Of a stretch of DNA of 38,588 bases, positions 7,499-18,200 are shown piece by piece. The DNA is from Phycisphaeraceae bacterium (GTDB lineage: Bacteria; Planctomycetota; Phycisphaerae; Phycisphaerales; Phycisphaeraceae), in assembly GCA_020831765.1 (NCBI GenBank), contig JAFIFY010000117.1:1-38588 (forward strand). The letters are read 5' to 3'. The notes below the pieces were generated by a model. That model did not search any database. It saw nothing but the letters and a program-made list of their open reading frames with translations, and was not told the DNA's origin. Position numbers and translations under genes: made by a program. Each line of letters starts with the position of its first letter. Within the stretch, counting starts at the first letter, position 1.

Positions 7499-9787
7499 TT
7501 AGTTTCGTTCAATCAATTCATAGGCCATATCGGCGACCTGACGCTGCAATTGGGCCAGATTGCGGGCGAAAGTCATGTCCGTTTCGCCCAATTCGGCCGG
7601 TCGCGTGCGGTCGAAGACCTCGGTGCGGTTGTTCACGCGAAGTTGTGCGGCTTTGAGCAGTTTCAGTTCCGCCGAATCCGGCACCAGGGGCGGATTCTGC
7701 TGTTCGCCGGAGTCGTCGCCCTCGCCCTCGCCGCCTTCGCCTCCCTCATCATCCTGCATTTCCTGAGCCTGCTCGAGCGCTTCGATCAGCTCCCGCAGCG
7801 TGGCCTCGATTTCCTTCTGCATGGTGACGGTCAACTCGCCGGCATCCTCGGCGGCCATGCGGTCGGCGACCTGCATCATGTCATCCCGTAGCTGGGCGAC
7901 GATTCGCGGGAAGACCACCGTCGTGCCATCCTCGATGATGATGTCCAGGGCACGCTGCGCCATGGCGCTGAGCGCGCGTTGATCGCTGGAGCGATTACGA
8001 ATCAGCAGTTGCTGAGCGCGCTGCCATTGCGAACGTTCGACCCTTCCGATCAACTCGGTGTCCCGCGTGATCGGCTCCTGCAGGGCCAGCATCTGTCGGA
8101 AGCGGGCCTCGAGCGCGGCCAGCAGTTCATCCTGCATCTCTTCGCGAAGCTGAGCCAGACGACGCTCGATCTCCTCAAGCGCGCGCTCCAGGTCACGACG
8201 CGCCTGTTCCTGTTGCCTTGCCGCATCCCGGGGGTTATCACCTCGCAGGTCTTCAGCGGCCTGCTGCATTCGTTGCTGGGCCTGGCGAACATCCTGAGAT
8301 GGTCCGGCATCCTGTGGCTGCTGTTCGCCACCGGGCTGACCTTCACCGCCGGGCTGGCCTTCGCCGCCGGGCTGACCTTCGCCACCGGGCTGGCCTTCCG
8401 CCTGGGCCATGCGATCCGCAAGATCACCGGCCTCGGATGCGACCTGATCCTGCTCACCGGCGACCTGTTCCGGCGGTAGGCTCGCGATGCGATCGTGCTC
8501 GCGTCGCAGCTCTTCCAAAGCCCGCTCCAGTTCGGCGATCGCCCGCTCACCTTCGCGTTGGGCGGTCTGCGGACGGCCTCGCGACAGTTCATTTTCGGTA
8601 TTGCGCTGAGCGTCCACCGCTCGCTGCATGGCTTCCTGGCCCGGCTGAGGCGCCTGAGGCCGCTGCTCGGCCTGCTGTTCACCGCCGGGCTGGCCTTCAC
8701 CACCAGCTTGCGCCTCGCCACCGGGCTGACCTTCACCACCCGCCTGTGCCTCACCGCCCGCCTGTGCCTCACCGCCCGGCTGGCCTTCGCCACCAGCCTG
8801 CGCCTCACCGCCCGGTTGACCTTCGCCGCCAGCTTGCGCCTCGCCGCCGGGCTGACCTTCACCACCAGCCTGCGCCTCGCCGCCCGGTTGACCTTCGCCA
8901 CCAGCTTGTGCCTCGCCGCCCGGTTGACCTTCGCCACCAGCTTGCGCCTCACCGCCGGGTTGACCTTCGCCACCCGCCTGAGCCTCACTTCCCGGCTGAC
9001 CCTCGCCACCAGGCTGTGCATCGCCAGGCTGCGCATCGCCAGGCTGTGCATCGCCAGGCTGCGGCTGACCGGCTGATGGGTCGCCCAGTTCGCGTCGAAT
9101 CGCATCGGCAAGCCGCTCCGTGTCCCGCCTAAGGCCATGCTGCTCATCGGCGATCCGACCCAACGCCCGCAGGCCTCGATTCTGATTCGACTGGACCGTC
9201 TCCACCAGGTCACGCTGTTCCTGGATAATCGATTCCAACTCCGCGATGCGTTCAGCCAGGCGACGCATCACCTCTTCCCGTTCGGAAAGTTTTTCGCTTT
9301 CATTCTGCAACCGATCCGTTTCGCGGATCAGCCTGTCCAGGTCCTTGCGGAACTCCTCAAGCCGCCTGATCTCCTCGATCTGGCTGTCCAGAAGATCCTC
9401 TTCCTGCAGGATGGCGATGATCTCCTGAAGCTTGGCGATCACCTCGCCCTGAAGTTCATCCGCGGCGCCGAAGTCGCGACGATCCACCAGCGTGGCAATG
9501 GCTTCCATCATCCGGGCCAGGCCCAGTTCGCGCGATCGGTCATAAGCACCACGGAGCCGATCGGCCTGATCCGGATCGTTGCGCTCGATCGAATCGGCCA
9601 GCTCGGCCATCTTGGCTTCAAGCTCGGCCAGCGACTGGCTCAGCCGCTCCTGTCGAACCTTGACCCCCGCCGGTGTCGCTGAACCCGATGCACCATCCTG
9701 AGCCGTCGCCGGCCGCGCCGGCAGCCAGGCTCCGAAAGCCATCACGGAAAGGATCAGCACCATGATTGTGAGATGGGATGGTTTCAT
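7499..9787 (-). CDS. Exported coiled-coil protein with long Gly/Gln/Glu repeat region
   Basis: A 762-residue protein of unknown function. The signal peptide covers residues 1-30 (TIMVLILSVMAFGAWL to PATA). A long charged coiled coil spans about 40-225 (for example RRLEEFRKDLDRLIRETDRLQ). It is followed by a low-complexity block of about 125 residues built on the 12-residue unit AGGEGQPGGEAQ. A second coiled coil, a short repeat of GGEGQP units (about 460-490) and a C-terminal helical domain (about 500-762) complete it, with a Glu/Gly/Asp-rich patch near 700. ATG at 9787 was chosen over an in-frame TTG 15 bp upstream because GAGG sits 8 nt before it. The helical plus disordered-linker build suggests a tether or scaffold in the periplasm (inference). 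Confidence 0.82.
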   Translation of the reverse strand: MKPSHLTIMVLILSVMAFGAWLPARPATAQDGASGSATPAGVKVRQERLSQSLAELEAKMAELADSIERNDPDQADRLRGAYDRSRELGLARMMEAIATLVDRRDFGAADELQGEVIAKLQEIIAILQEEDLLDSQIEEIRRLEEFRKDLDRLIRETDRLQNESEKLSEREEVMRRLAERIAELESIIQEQRDLVETVQSNQNRGLRALGRIADEQHGLRRDTERLADAIRRELGDPSAGQPQPGDAQPGDAQPGDAQPGGEGQPGSEAQAGGEGQPGGEAQAGGEGQPGGEAQAGGEGQPGGEAQAGGEGQPGGEAQAGGEGQPGGEAQAGGEGQPGGEAQAGGEAQAGGEGQPGGEAQAGGEGQPGGEQQAEQRPQAPQPGQEAMQRAVDAQRNTENELSRGRPQTAQREGERAIAELERALEELRREHDRIASLPPEQVAGEQDQVASEAGDLADRMAQAEGQPGGEGQPGGEGQPGGEGQPGGEQQPQDAGPSQDVRQAQQRMQQAAEDLRGDNPRDAARQQEQARRDLERALEEIERRLAQLREEMQDELLAALEARFRQMLALQEPITRDTELIGRVERSQWQRAQQLLIRNRSSDQRALSAMAQRALDIIIEDGTTVVFPRIVAQLRDDMMQVADRMAAEDAGELTVTMQKEIEATLRELIEALEQAQEMQDDEGGEGGEGEGDDSGEQQNPPLVPDSAELKLLKAAQLRVNNRTEVFDRTRPAELGETDMTFARNLAQLQRQVADMAYELIERN
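8680..9064 (-). repeat. In-frame 36-bp tandem repeat region of the coiled-coil gene
   Basis: About ten imperfect copies of a 36-bp unit code for AGGEGQPGGEAQ. They are preceded by 15-bp units coding for QPGDA near 9008-9064. Third positions vary between copies (GCC/GCT and GGT/GGC alternate), so the array is diverged rather than freshly expanded. A second, shorter array of 18-bp units coding for GGEGQP lies at 8321-8398 in the same gene. Confidence 0.85.
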
Positions 9788-10084
9788 GTCTTGTTTCCTC
9801 AATCAGACCGTTCGGTCAAGGAGAACCGTGAGAAACGCCAACGCACGATACGGCCCCTTAGGAGACGTCGGCGAAGGGGTTACCCGGTCATAACCCGCGA
9901 TTCTCAACGATAAACCACTGAACATTATCCATTTATGCATGCCATAAGAGCGGGAAGGCGATCGGCGGCTCCCCAGGCCCCCGGCCCCCGGGCCCACCCA
10001 CCGTCCGCGAAGGTGACCGACGCCCCGCTTTGGACGCTCCAGCCGATCCGACGGTTCGCCCAAATGGTCCGATTCGACTCACCA
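9788..10084 (-). promoter_or_regulatory. 297-bp leader of the coiled-coil gene with overlapping inverted repeats
   Basis: This is the largest gap inside the minus-strand gene train, and no convincing gene lies in it. Three inverted repeats sit close to the coiled-coil gene: CCCCTT (9854-9859) with AAGGGG (9874-9879); GGGTTA (9877-9882) with TAACCC (9891-9896); and GACCG/CGGTC around a 2-nt loop (9806-9817). The first two share bases 9877-9879 and so cannot form together. The part near 9970-9995 is a C-rich stretch without an obvious stem followed by a T run, so I do not call a terminator. Confidence 0.35.
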
Positions 10085-12397
10085 TCAATCGAATATCTCG
10101 CGCGTCTCGCGTTCAACCGCTTCCTGAAGCTGGCGACGAATACGGACCTGATCTTCGGACAGCGCCCGGAGTTGGTTGACCAACTCCTGGTAGCCCTCCC
10201 AACGCTCCATGTACGTCAACACCTCTCGAAGCTGATCGATGATCTGACGCTGCATGTCGTTGGTCTGAGCGACCAGATCGATCCGCTCCTCCTTTTCGCG
10301 CCCGGCCTGTCCGGCCTGTTCCAGCAGGTTGGCCGCCGCGGGCGTCGAATTGATCGCCATCGCGCGCAGGGGAAGGATGATCCGATCATTCATTCTCCTT
10401 CGCACCCGACCGCCATCATCATCCATCTTGTTGTTCTCGTGCTCCTGCATGATCGCGCTGAACTGCTCGGCGACCGAGCGAAGCTGATTGCCCGCAAGGC
10501 GCTGGGCCCGCTCGGCCTGAATGATGACGGCGCGGTCATCCTCGCTGAAGCTCTCCCGACGCGCCACATCGGCCAGCATCGCTTCCAGGTCGGTGACCAT
10601 CTCCTGATGGGTACGCAGAACACGTTCGGTCTCTCGACGTTGCTCCTGCTCGCGGCGCAAGAGCTCCTGGGCCAGCACATCACGGGAGACCACGCGAAGG
10701 AAAAACGGCGTCGATTCCCCTTCATTGGGACCGCCGATGTCATCGTTGTCCAGGGCCACGATCATGAACTGAATCGACTGGCCCACTTCCAGATCGAGCG
10801 GGATCAGTTCCAGTCGATGGGCGACCGGCCCGACCTGATCCTGTCCGAGCCATTCATCGAACGCGCGGGCCGGCATCCGAATCTCCCGGGGCCCGCCGGC
10901 CGTTTGCGGCCCGCCAGGCTCTTCGTCACCGGCCTGATCATCGGGATCATCCCGCTGATCGCCATCCCGCTGCCGACGCAACTCCTCAAGCCGGGCGCGT
11001 TCAATCTCCAGGGACCGATCCGCGGCGCCGCCGCGAATCTCCGCCTTCAGCGCAACCTCCATGACCGCGAAATCATCCTCGATCGTCGTCAGCATCGGGA
11101 TCGTCGCCTCGGGCACGACCATGGAACTGATGCCAATCAACTGGGTGTTGATCCGCGGTCGATCATCACGACGGATGGTGAGGTTCATGCGATCGGCGCG
11201 GCGGGTGCGCAGGCCATCCTCAGCCACAAGATGGAATTCGAAAACGCCGTTGTCGACTTGCTCCGCGGGCACCTTGCCGCGGACAGCCATGTTCGGCACG
11301 CCTTCATGCTCGACCACTTCCAGCGTCGCCACATCCCGGCCCATGTGCCGGACCGTCGCCGAACGGATCGGTTTGTTGACCACCCCTTCCACCAGGACGC
11401 TCGAACCCCGGTAGACGAACTCGGCGTTCTGGTTCGGTGGCAGCTTCCTGGGCTCACGCCGGGTGCGCGGCGGAGAATTGCGGACATAGTCCGGCGGCAC
11501 GATCGTCAGCGAAAGCTCCTCGTAGGCCGGGCGCTCGCTGAGCGTGACGCTCTGCCACTCGATGACATCATCACCGCCGCGCACACGGAACCGAAACGGC
11601 TCGCGAATGTTCTGGAATGTGACGCTGAAGGTGTCATCGCCCAGTTGCCGCATGACCTCGGTCACGCGTCCGGTGCCGCTGTCGGGCCGGAAGTCGATGT
11701 GGACCATCGAGGGCACCACTCCCTCCGCGCGAACCAGTTGCGTCCAGTTGTCGCCTCGGGGAACCACGCCGGTGAAATCAACCAGGTGAAGATTGGTCTC
11801 CTTCGGCCACTCGGCGCCGCCAAGAAGCACCATGCGATTGAACCATATCCGGAAACTGTCGGGCGAATACAGGCCGGCGACGGCGATGCCCATGGCCAGC
11901 GCCAGCGCGGCCATCGCGCCTTGCAGCAGGTAGCGCCGACGCGAGGCGACATCGACAATGTCATTGAACCGCGTCACCTGGGCATTCTTCAGGCCCAGAT
12001 CGATCGTGGCCGCGACCATGCTCTCGGAGACACCCAGTGCCTGGGCATTCTTCAACCGGACGAACTCGACCGCACTGAGCAGGCTTTCGCCGGTTTCCGG
12101 ATGCCTGCGTTCAACCCGGGCCAGAAGATCCTCATCCCCGAGCCGGCGACTGGCCGGGACCAGCAGAAATCGCCACAGCAGCCACAGCAGCCCGGCGAGC
12201 CCCATGAGCAGCAGGATGCCGCGCTGAGCCCGATCGAAGCGCATCATGTAATCCAGCACACCGGTCGCGACGATGAACACGCCCAGGCTGATCATCAGCT
12301 TGGCCCAGAGTCGGGCGAGAATCCAGCCCCGGATGGCCCGCCGAAGCGATGCCAGACGACCGGTGACCGGGGCAAGTGAAGCGATTTGAGCGGACAT
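10085..12397 (-). CDS. DUF4175-like membrane protein with large extracytoplasmic domain
   Basis: A 770-residue protein. Two transmembrane helices lie near residues 35-55 and 62-85 (LISLGVFIVATGVL; ILLLMGLAGLLWLLW), and a third lies at about 140-160 (LLQGAMAALALAMGIAVAGLY). A large beta-rich region follows (about 170-450) and then a helical, coiled-coil-prone region to the C-terminus (about 470-770). The segment WPKETNLHLVDFTG, with the later LTIVPPDYVRNSPP and LVAEDGLRTRR, matches the general pattern of DUF4175-type proteins found beside MoxR/VWA genes. The molecular function of that family is not established. The start was chosen at 12397 because AAGGAA lies 6 nt upstream; ATG at 12403 would leave no spacing. 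It sits between the second VWA gene (58 bp upstream) and the coiled-coil gene. Confidence 0.75.
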   Translation of the reverse strand: MSAQIASLAPVTGRLASLRRAIRGWILARLWAKLMISLGVFIVATGVLDYMMRFDRAQRGILLLMGLAGLLWLLWRFLLVPASRRLGDEDLLARVERRHPETGESLLSAVEFVRLKNAQALGVSESMVAATIDLGLKNAQVTRFNDIVDVASRRRYLLQGAMAALALAMGIAVAGLYSPDSFRIWFNRMVLLGGAEWPKETNLHLVDFTGVVPRGDNWTQLVRAEGVVPSMVHIDFRPDSGTGRVTEVMRQLGDDTFSVTFQNIREPFRFRVRGGDDVIEWQSVTLSERPAYEELSLTIVPPDYVRNSPPRTRREPRKLPPNQNAEFVYRGSSVLVEGVVNKPIRSATVRHMGRDVATLEVVEHEGVPNMAVRGKVPAEQVDNGVFEFHLVAEDGLRTRRADRMNLTIRRDDRPRINTQLIGISSMVVPEATIPMLTTIEDDFAVMEVALKAEIRGGAADRSLEIERARLEELRRQRDGDQRDDPDDQAGDEEPGGPQTAGGPREIRMPARAFDEWLGQDQVGPVAHRLELIPLDLEVGQSIQFMIVALDNDDIGGPNEGESTPFFLRVVSRDVLAQELLRREQEQRRETERVLRTHQEMVTDLEAMLADVARRESFSEDDRAVIIQAERAQRLAGNQLRSVAEQFSAIMQEHENNKMDDDGGRVRRRMNDRIILPLRAMAINSTPAAANLLEQAGQAGREKEERIDLVAQTNDMQRQIIDQLREVLTYMERWEGYQELVNQLRALSEDQVRIRRQLQEAVERETREIFD

Positions 12398-12455
12398 ATC
12401 CATTTCCTTGCGTGCAAGCCGGCCGCGAAGCACCCGGGCCTCGCCCGGCCGGCGA

Positions 12456-15194
12456 TTACATCAGCTTGTATCCCTTGCGAAACGCCCATTCGAGCGTGAG
12501 CAACGTGCCCAGGAGGGCCAGCGTGAACCACGAATCCCAGAGGCGCTGCGGAGCCCGCGGAATGGTGATCGATACCGTCGGTGCCGTGATCATCCGGGCA
12601 AGCTCGACCGCCTCACCGGGCATCAGCGCCATGCCGTTGGTCCGTTCGGCAAGATCGCGCCAGAGGGCCATGTCCAGCGTCGGCTCCTCGAACTCGATGC
12701 GCGGCACCTCGACGGTGAATCCCCGTGTCTGGCGAACCGCGCGGTCGGTGGTCGGCAGGTCCACGGCGAATTCATAGTCGCCCGGCTCACCGGCGATGAT
12801 CACCGCCTCATAGACCGTCGGCCGCTCCATCTGGCCGTCGGCCACCGGTCGGTCCTGCCGGCCATCCCGTTGCATCTCCATGTCGATTCGCGAAGGCGGA
12901 AGCACCGTGCCATCCCGGCGCGTCACGACATACGTGGCCGGCAGCGAATCGGGCAGGCTCATCGTCCTGGCCTGCTCAGGCGAGATCGAGAGGCGAACGC
13001 GGATGCGATCGCCGATCTTGTACTCATCCCGATCCATCAGAATCTGGGCCCGGCGTTGATCGCCGACCAGCTTGCCTTCAGTCAGGAAGCGAACCATCTG
13101 GGTCCAGTACCGGTCGAAATATTCATGGTTCTCGCCGACGCGCCGCCAACGCCATGAACTGTTGAACCCCATGTACATCGTTCGACCGGAGCCGAACTGC
13201 GCCGAAGCCAGAAGCACGCCGGGATTGCCGTCCACGCCCCGGAACTCGGCCGATGGGTGTTCCATGAGCACGATCGAGCCCGGCATCGCCTGACGCGCGG
13301 CCAGGGACCAGTAGATGCCCGGCAGAATTCGCCAGATGGACCGGTTGTCCTCGGCGTTGCCCGCCATGCGCGTGACGATGTGGTCATCGGCATCGGCCGT
13401 GAGACGGATCGGATACTGGGTATTGAAGCGGCGGCCGAGGTTGGCCGCTTCCCGGCTGGGCGCATCGCTGAGGTCGACGGGGAGAACGTCGAGGATGCCG
13501 TTGGAATCGGGAAACGCCGAGGAGAGAAAACGTCCGGTGAACTTGGGCCCGGCCACATACAGCAGACCGCCGCCCTCACGCACGAAGGTTTCCAACGCCT
13601 CGTTCCACTGTTCGGTGAACTGCCGCGGATCAAGCGTCGGCGCCGGGTCGGGATCGAACATGATGATCACGTCATACTCGGACAAACCTTCGCCCACCAT
13701 CGATTCGCCGCTGATCGGATCGCGATAGGCGAAATCCCGGTAAGCCTGGGGCAGCGTGTTGATCGGCGTGTTGCCGTCCTGGCGCATCTGGGGGTCCTGC
13801 GACTGGAGCCAGCAGGAAAGGTTGATCGATGGATCGCGCTCGAACAGGCCGCGAACCGTCCGATACTCCCATGTCGGCGAGCCGGCGATGATCAGGACAC
13901 GAGCCTTCTGGCTGAGGACCTCCACCGTCCGTGAATCCATGTCGTTCTGGGGAAACTGATCCGGCGGGCCGTCCAGCGTCTCGATGCGGACCGAATAGAC
14001 ATACCTGCGGCTTTCGCCGTCCCGGCCTTCGTCGTCTTCCAGCTCCAGCGGCGGCGCCGAAAACTCGACATTTCGCCGAAAAGCCGTGCGTGACATGTCC
14101 TCGCTGACCGGAATCTGGATGTCCTGGGAGTCGATATGCACGGGGTTGGTCTGGCCCAGCTCGGTCTTTTCCAGGTTGACGCGAACCCGCTGCCCGTCCA
14201 TGCCGACGGCTTCCATCACGGCGCGAATCTGGAAGGGATCGCCGCCCCAGACCTTCTCGGGTGCCGCCATGGCCGCGATCCGGGCATCGGGCAATCGACG
14301 CGTATCGCCGATGGCGACCGTGTGGATCGGAATTCGCATCTGCTCGGCAAGATCAGCCACATCGCGGGGATCATCGCCTTCGTTGTTGCGGAAGTCTCCG
14401 ATGATCACGATCGCGGCGATCGGATCGCCCCGGACCGAAGCGATGGCCTCGCGGATCGCGGCGGCCTTGTTCGTACTGGTGCCCGAGGCATCGAAGGTCA
14501 ACGGGGTTGACGGCACGACGCCGGACGGGGCGGGTGATTCCTGATCGGCCACCGGCGTCAGAGGATCGTCGGTTTCAGCCTCGTCATCGCCGGTGACGGC
14601 CGGACGGGAGAACCGGAGGCGGGCGGTATCGGCGAATTCAAAGACCTTGTAGTTGCCCAGTCGTGAAAGGTCGCGAAGCAGTTCCTGATCGTTTCGGTTC
14701 AAGAGCCACTGGGCCACTTCGATTCGACTTGGCTGAAGCTGTCGCAGATCGGCGACCTCGATCACTTCGTCCCGGCCGTGGGACAAAAGCGCCGCGGTCT
14801 CCCCGGCAAGGCGTTCATCCTGGTAAGCATCCTGAACGGTCATGGACAGGGTGTTGTCCACCAGCACGATGACCCAGGGTTTCTTCACCTGCGTGACATT
14901 GACGGCCAGCGTCGGCCCCAACAGGACCAGGAAGATCGCGATCAGCGTCAGGGTCCGGATCGTGGCCAGGCCGATCTTGATCTTCGGCGGGCAGACCTTC
15001 ATCTCGCGCCGATAGAGCCAGAACGTGCCCATGATCAGGCCGATGAATACGAACAGGACAACAAAGAGCACCCACGATCCGACGGCCGAATCCCAGACCA
15101 GCGTGGCCTGGGCATCATCGGTCATCACCGAGGAATCGATTCCGAACATCTTGTAAAACAGGTCTTGCAAAGCAGTGGCTCCGTTGTCGTTCAT
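12456..15194 (-). CDS. VWA-domain membrane protein with glutamine-amidotransferase-like domain
   Basis: A 912-residue protein. Two N-terminal transmembrane helices lie at about 39-60 and 75-97, and one lies at the extreme C-terminus (about 890-906; LALLGTLLTLEWAF). A von Willebrand A domain begins at WVIVLVDNTLSM. Its MIDAS motif is Asp113-x-Thr115-x-Ser117, with Thr in place of the first Ser, and AAIVIIGDFRNNEGDD follows near 280. The middle has beta-sandwich strands. At about 500-660 there is a class I glutamine-amidotransferase-like Rossmann fold (EYDVIIMFDP, then FVREGGGLLYVAGP) without a convincing catalytic Cys. The same build (TM, VWA, sandwich, GATase-like, TM) occurs in the BatA-like gene at 20008-22299, so the two are probably ancient paralogs. 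It is likely a client or partner of the MoxR ATPase encoded upstream. Confidence 0.85.
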   Translation of the reverse strand: MNDNGATALQDLFYKMFGIDSSVMTDDAQATLVWDSAVGSWVLFVVLFVFIGLIMGTFWLYRREMKVCPPKIKIGLATIRTLTLIAIFLVLLGPTLAVNVTQVKKPWVIVLVDNTLSMTVQDAYQDERLAGETAALLSHGRDEVIEVADLRQLQPSRIEVAQWLLNRNDQELLRDLSRLGNYKVFEFADTARLRFSRPAVTGDDEAETDDPLTPVADQESPAPSGVVPSTPLTFDASGTSTNKAAAIREAIASVRGDPIAAIVIIGDFRNNEGDDPRDVADLAEQMRIPIHTVAIGDTRRLPDARIAAMAAPEKVWGGDPFQIRAVMEAVGMDGQRVRVNLEKTELGQTNPVHIDSQDIQIPVSEDMSRTAFRRNVEFSAPPLELEDDEGRDGESRRYVYSVRIETLDGPPDQFPQNDMDSRTVEVLSQKARVLIIAGSPTWEYRTVRGLFERDPSINLSCWLQSQDPQMRQDGNTPINTLPQAYRDFAYRDPISGESMVGEGLSEYDVIIMFDPDPAPTLDPRQFTEQWNEALETFVREGGGLLYVAGPKFTGRFLSSAFPDSNGILDVLPVDLSDAPSREAANLGRRFNTQYPIRLTADADDHIVTRMAGNAEDNRSIWRILPGIYWSLAARQAMPGSIVLMEHPSAEFRGVDGNPGVLLASAQFGSGRTMYMGFNSSWRWRRVGENHEYFDRYWTQMVRFLTEGKLVGDQRRAQILMDRDEYKIGDRIRVRLSISPEQARTMSLPDSLPATYVVTRRDGTVLPPSRIDMEMQRDGRQDRPVADGQMERPTVYEAVIIAGEPGDYEFAVDLPTTDRAVRQTRGFTVEVPRIEFEEPTLDMALWRDLAERTNGMALMPGEAVELARMITAPTVSITIPRAPQRLWDSWFTLALLGTLLTLEWAFRKGYKLM

Positions 15195-15233
15195 TGTCCC
15201 GGGATCGGTCCTTCCTGATTGCCCCGGCCGCGC

Positions 15234-18200
15234 CTATCGCCGCTCGGCCCGATACGCCCGCGCTCCGTCGTTGGCGACCACGATGATCGAATCGCCGCGC
15301 ACCATCGCCATGCCCAGATTGTTGAAACGGCCATTGGCCGGACCGGGCAATCGGTTCTCGGTTTCCTCGCCGTCCTTGCGGCGAACCAGTCGGACCTCGA
15401 AGTTCTGACGGTTGTTATCCATGGGAACCGCCCGGGGCAGCACACCTTCGGCGTGGACCTTGCCGAACGAACTGCTTCCGATGCCCTGAAGTATCGCGGT
15501 CGTCCTCGGGCCTCCCAGATCGATCGGCTCATCCGGGCCATCCTGGGCGAACAGCAGCCAGGTCATCTGGAACCGCTGATCCCGGCCGACCAGCACGACA
15601 TCACCGTCGCGGCTCATCGCCGCATCCAGAATGCCGCGCTGCATCTGGGGCGCTTCGCGATGGGTGATGACTCGGTTGCGCTTGCCGCTGGCGATTTCCA
15701 CGGCCATGAAGTTGGCCTGGACGTTCGGCCCCCAGATCAGGACCGTGCCATGGTCGGTCAAACGGATGTTCGGCTGCGCCGGACCGTTGACCGCCCACCG
15801 CAACTCGCCATCGGGGATGGACACAAAATTAACCCGGTTATTGTTGGTCACATAGAACAATCCATCCGGGTGCCAGAGCATCTCCGTGTTCGCCGAGCGC
15901 CCGTTGAGGCCGAACTCGCCGGTCTGCCGTCCATTCCACCGGTCGAACAGCACCACGTTGTCGTTGCCGACCAACACCCCGATCATCCCATTGCTGATCC
16001 CGACGCCCATCGGCTGATTGCGATCGAACCGTCGCTCCCAGAGCACACGGCCCGTCCGGGTTTCGAAGACGCGCAATACCGGAACGCCCAAGTTCTGATC
16101 GGTCACGATCACCGCGACAACGCCCGAACCCACCGCCACCGTGTCCAGCCCCCTGAAGCTCTGATCACCCGAGAAACCCGGAAATCCGGGGAAATGGTTG
16201 AACCAATTGCCATCCAGTTCGCGATCCCAGATCGGATCGATCGTGCGATTGGGGCGGCCACCGCGATTAACCAGTCCGTAAGCCATCAACTGGTTCTCCG
16301 AGACCATGAAGCCCATATGGCCGTCACGGAGCAACTCACCGTTGGCTTGAACGACGGCGTTCCCATTGAAGGTGATCCAGTGCGTCCCGAAAATCCGGGT
16401 CGCGCCGGAGGCCGGTAGCCTGAGAATCCATCGGTCCGAACCATCGGCCGTTCGCCCGATGAGCGTGTTGCCCTGCTGGCGGGAACCGAACAGCACAAGC
16501 TCATCGAGGTGATCCGATGAATCCAGTGAACCCAGTCGCAATGAAATCGGCATCGTCAACGACTCATGCCAGGCCTGCCGATAGGCCGCATCGCGGAGGA
16601 CGCCGGCATTCGAATCGATCCGCCCTTCGAGGCGGGCGATCGCTTCACGGGCCTTCCGCGAAGCCGTGATCGCGGTACGCCGATCCTCCGGCGCGGCCTG
16701 CCCGTTTTCCGGAGCAATCTCTTCTTCCGAACCGTTCTCTGGACCGGTTTCATCGACCATGAACGCACCGGCGATCGGAGCGACCGGGCGGCGCTGGGCC
16801 GCCTCCTGCTCGTAGCCAATGATCTGGTCGCCCAGGGTCCGGTCGATCAACATCCATCGATCCATCGCACTCTGGGCCCAACCGGCTTCCTCCAGCAATT
16901 CCGCCATCGCCATGTGCAGCCACGCCGCCTGGCTGGGGCTGTGCCCGATGCCCTGCCTCAACACCGCCTCGGCAAGCTCGACCTGGTCCCCGGCCATCAA
17001 TTGCCTGGAGGCCTCGATGAAAGCATTTCTCGCCGGCTCGCTGTCCGGATGGGCGTGCGCGGCACTGATCATCGAGTCGATGTCGCCGGCCTGGATCGCG
17101 GCCTGGATCGCCTCGGCCTGAAGCGATTCGAGCTTCGATCTCAGTTCAGGCGCATCGGCGATCAAACGGCTCAGGCGATTGGCGGCATACGTTGCGACGG
17201 CGATAAGGGTCGGTCCGTCGTCGCCGCGCGGCTCGATCATCTGCCCTGAGCGGTCCAGGGCGACTTCAAAGTAGAGTGCGAAAGCGCGCTCCCGATCGCC
17301 GGCGGCCGCGGCATTGGCGGCCCGCGCCATGGCCAGTTGGGTGATCTGGGCATCGCTGCGCGCCAGGTTCGCGGCCTCCTCGAGGATGACTCTCGAGCCT
17401 TCCACATCACCGGCGGCGATGATCATCAGGATGTCGAACAGCCCAGCCTCAAGCGGCTGGCGTTCATCGGTACGCCGGGCCAGGGCGATCGCCCCGCGCA
17501 TATCGTCAGCCGCTTCGTCCAAGCGACCCATGATGCGCAGCAGGTTGGCACGCCGTTCCAGGAGCCGGAAATCCCGGCCTTCACCACCCTCGATGCGCTC
17601 GGTCAGGAGCGCAAGCTGGCTTCCGGCATTGACCGCCGAGTAGACCTGCCCCATCGCCGAGACCAGAACCTGCCGGCCCGCCGGGTAGACATTGCCCATC
17701 GGAACCTGCGCTGAAAGCTCGCTCTCGGGGAGATTGATGTGAATCTCGCGCTGCGGGCGCCCGTTGGCCAGGTTCAGCACAACCACATTCTGACCCGACG
17801 GCACATAGATGCCGTCCTCACCCATCGCCCCGCGCCCGAACTTATCGCTGACCGATTGCCTCCAGACCTGCCGGATGCGGGTCCGGCTGACTTCGTATCG
17901 ACTGATGCCGGCACTACCGCCGACCACGATGCCGTTGTCGGTCGCCCCGAGGACATAGCTGTTCTGCTGGTCGCGGTGGCTGGTCAGCAGTCGGCCCGAG
18001 GCCCGGTCAAAAACAGAAATCTGCTGGGCATCCGAAGGCATCACGGCCAGCACATCGCCCAGGGGAATGACTGAATCTTCGCTGAACCCGGTGCTGGGGA
18101 TCGGCTGGCCGCGCATCGCCGCCATTCTGACCTGATTCGCATCCATGGTCTGCGAGCTGCGTTCGTAGTAGCTGGCCCAGACAATCTCGCCATCCACGGC

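Noticed and set aside
5809-7656. A 615-codon open frame on the plus strand
   Set aside because: It runs antisense across the NPCBM gene start and the Gln-Gly protein gene. Its hydrophobic leucine run is simply the complement of the Gln-Gly codons.
8218-9132. Plus-strand frames rich in His/Pro/Arg or Leu/Thr/Ala repeats
   Set aside because: They are the reverse complement of the AGGEGQPGGEAQ repeat array in the real minus-strand gene.
9965-10000. C/G-rich stretch with GGGCCC and CCCGGG, considered as a terminator
   Set aside because: There is no clean stem followed by a T run on either strand, and the genes on both sides point the same way.
9935-12379. An 814-codon open frame on the plus strand
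   Set aside because: It mirrors the DUF4175-like gene on the minus strand, which has transmembrane helices, a Shine-Dalgarno sequence and operon context. The plus-strand product has no recognisable domain.
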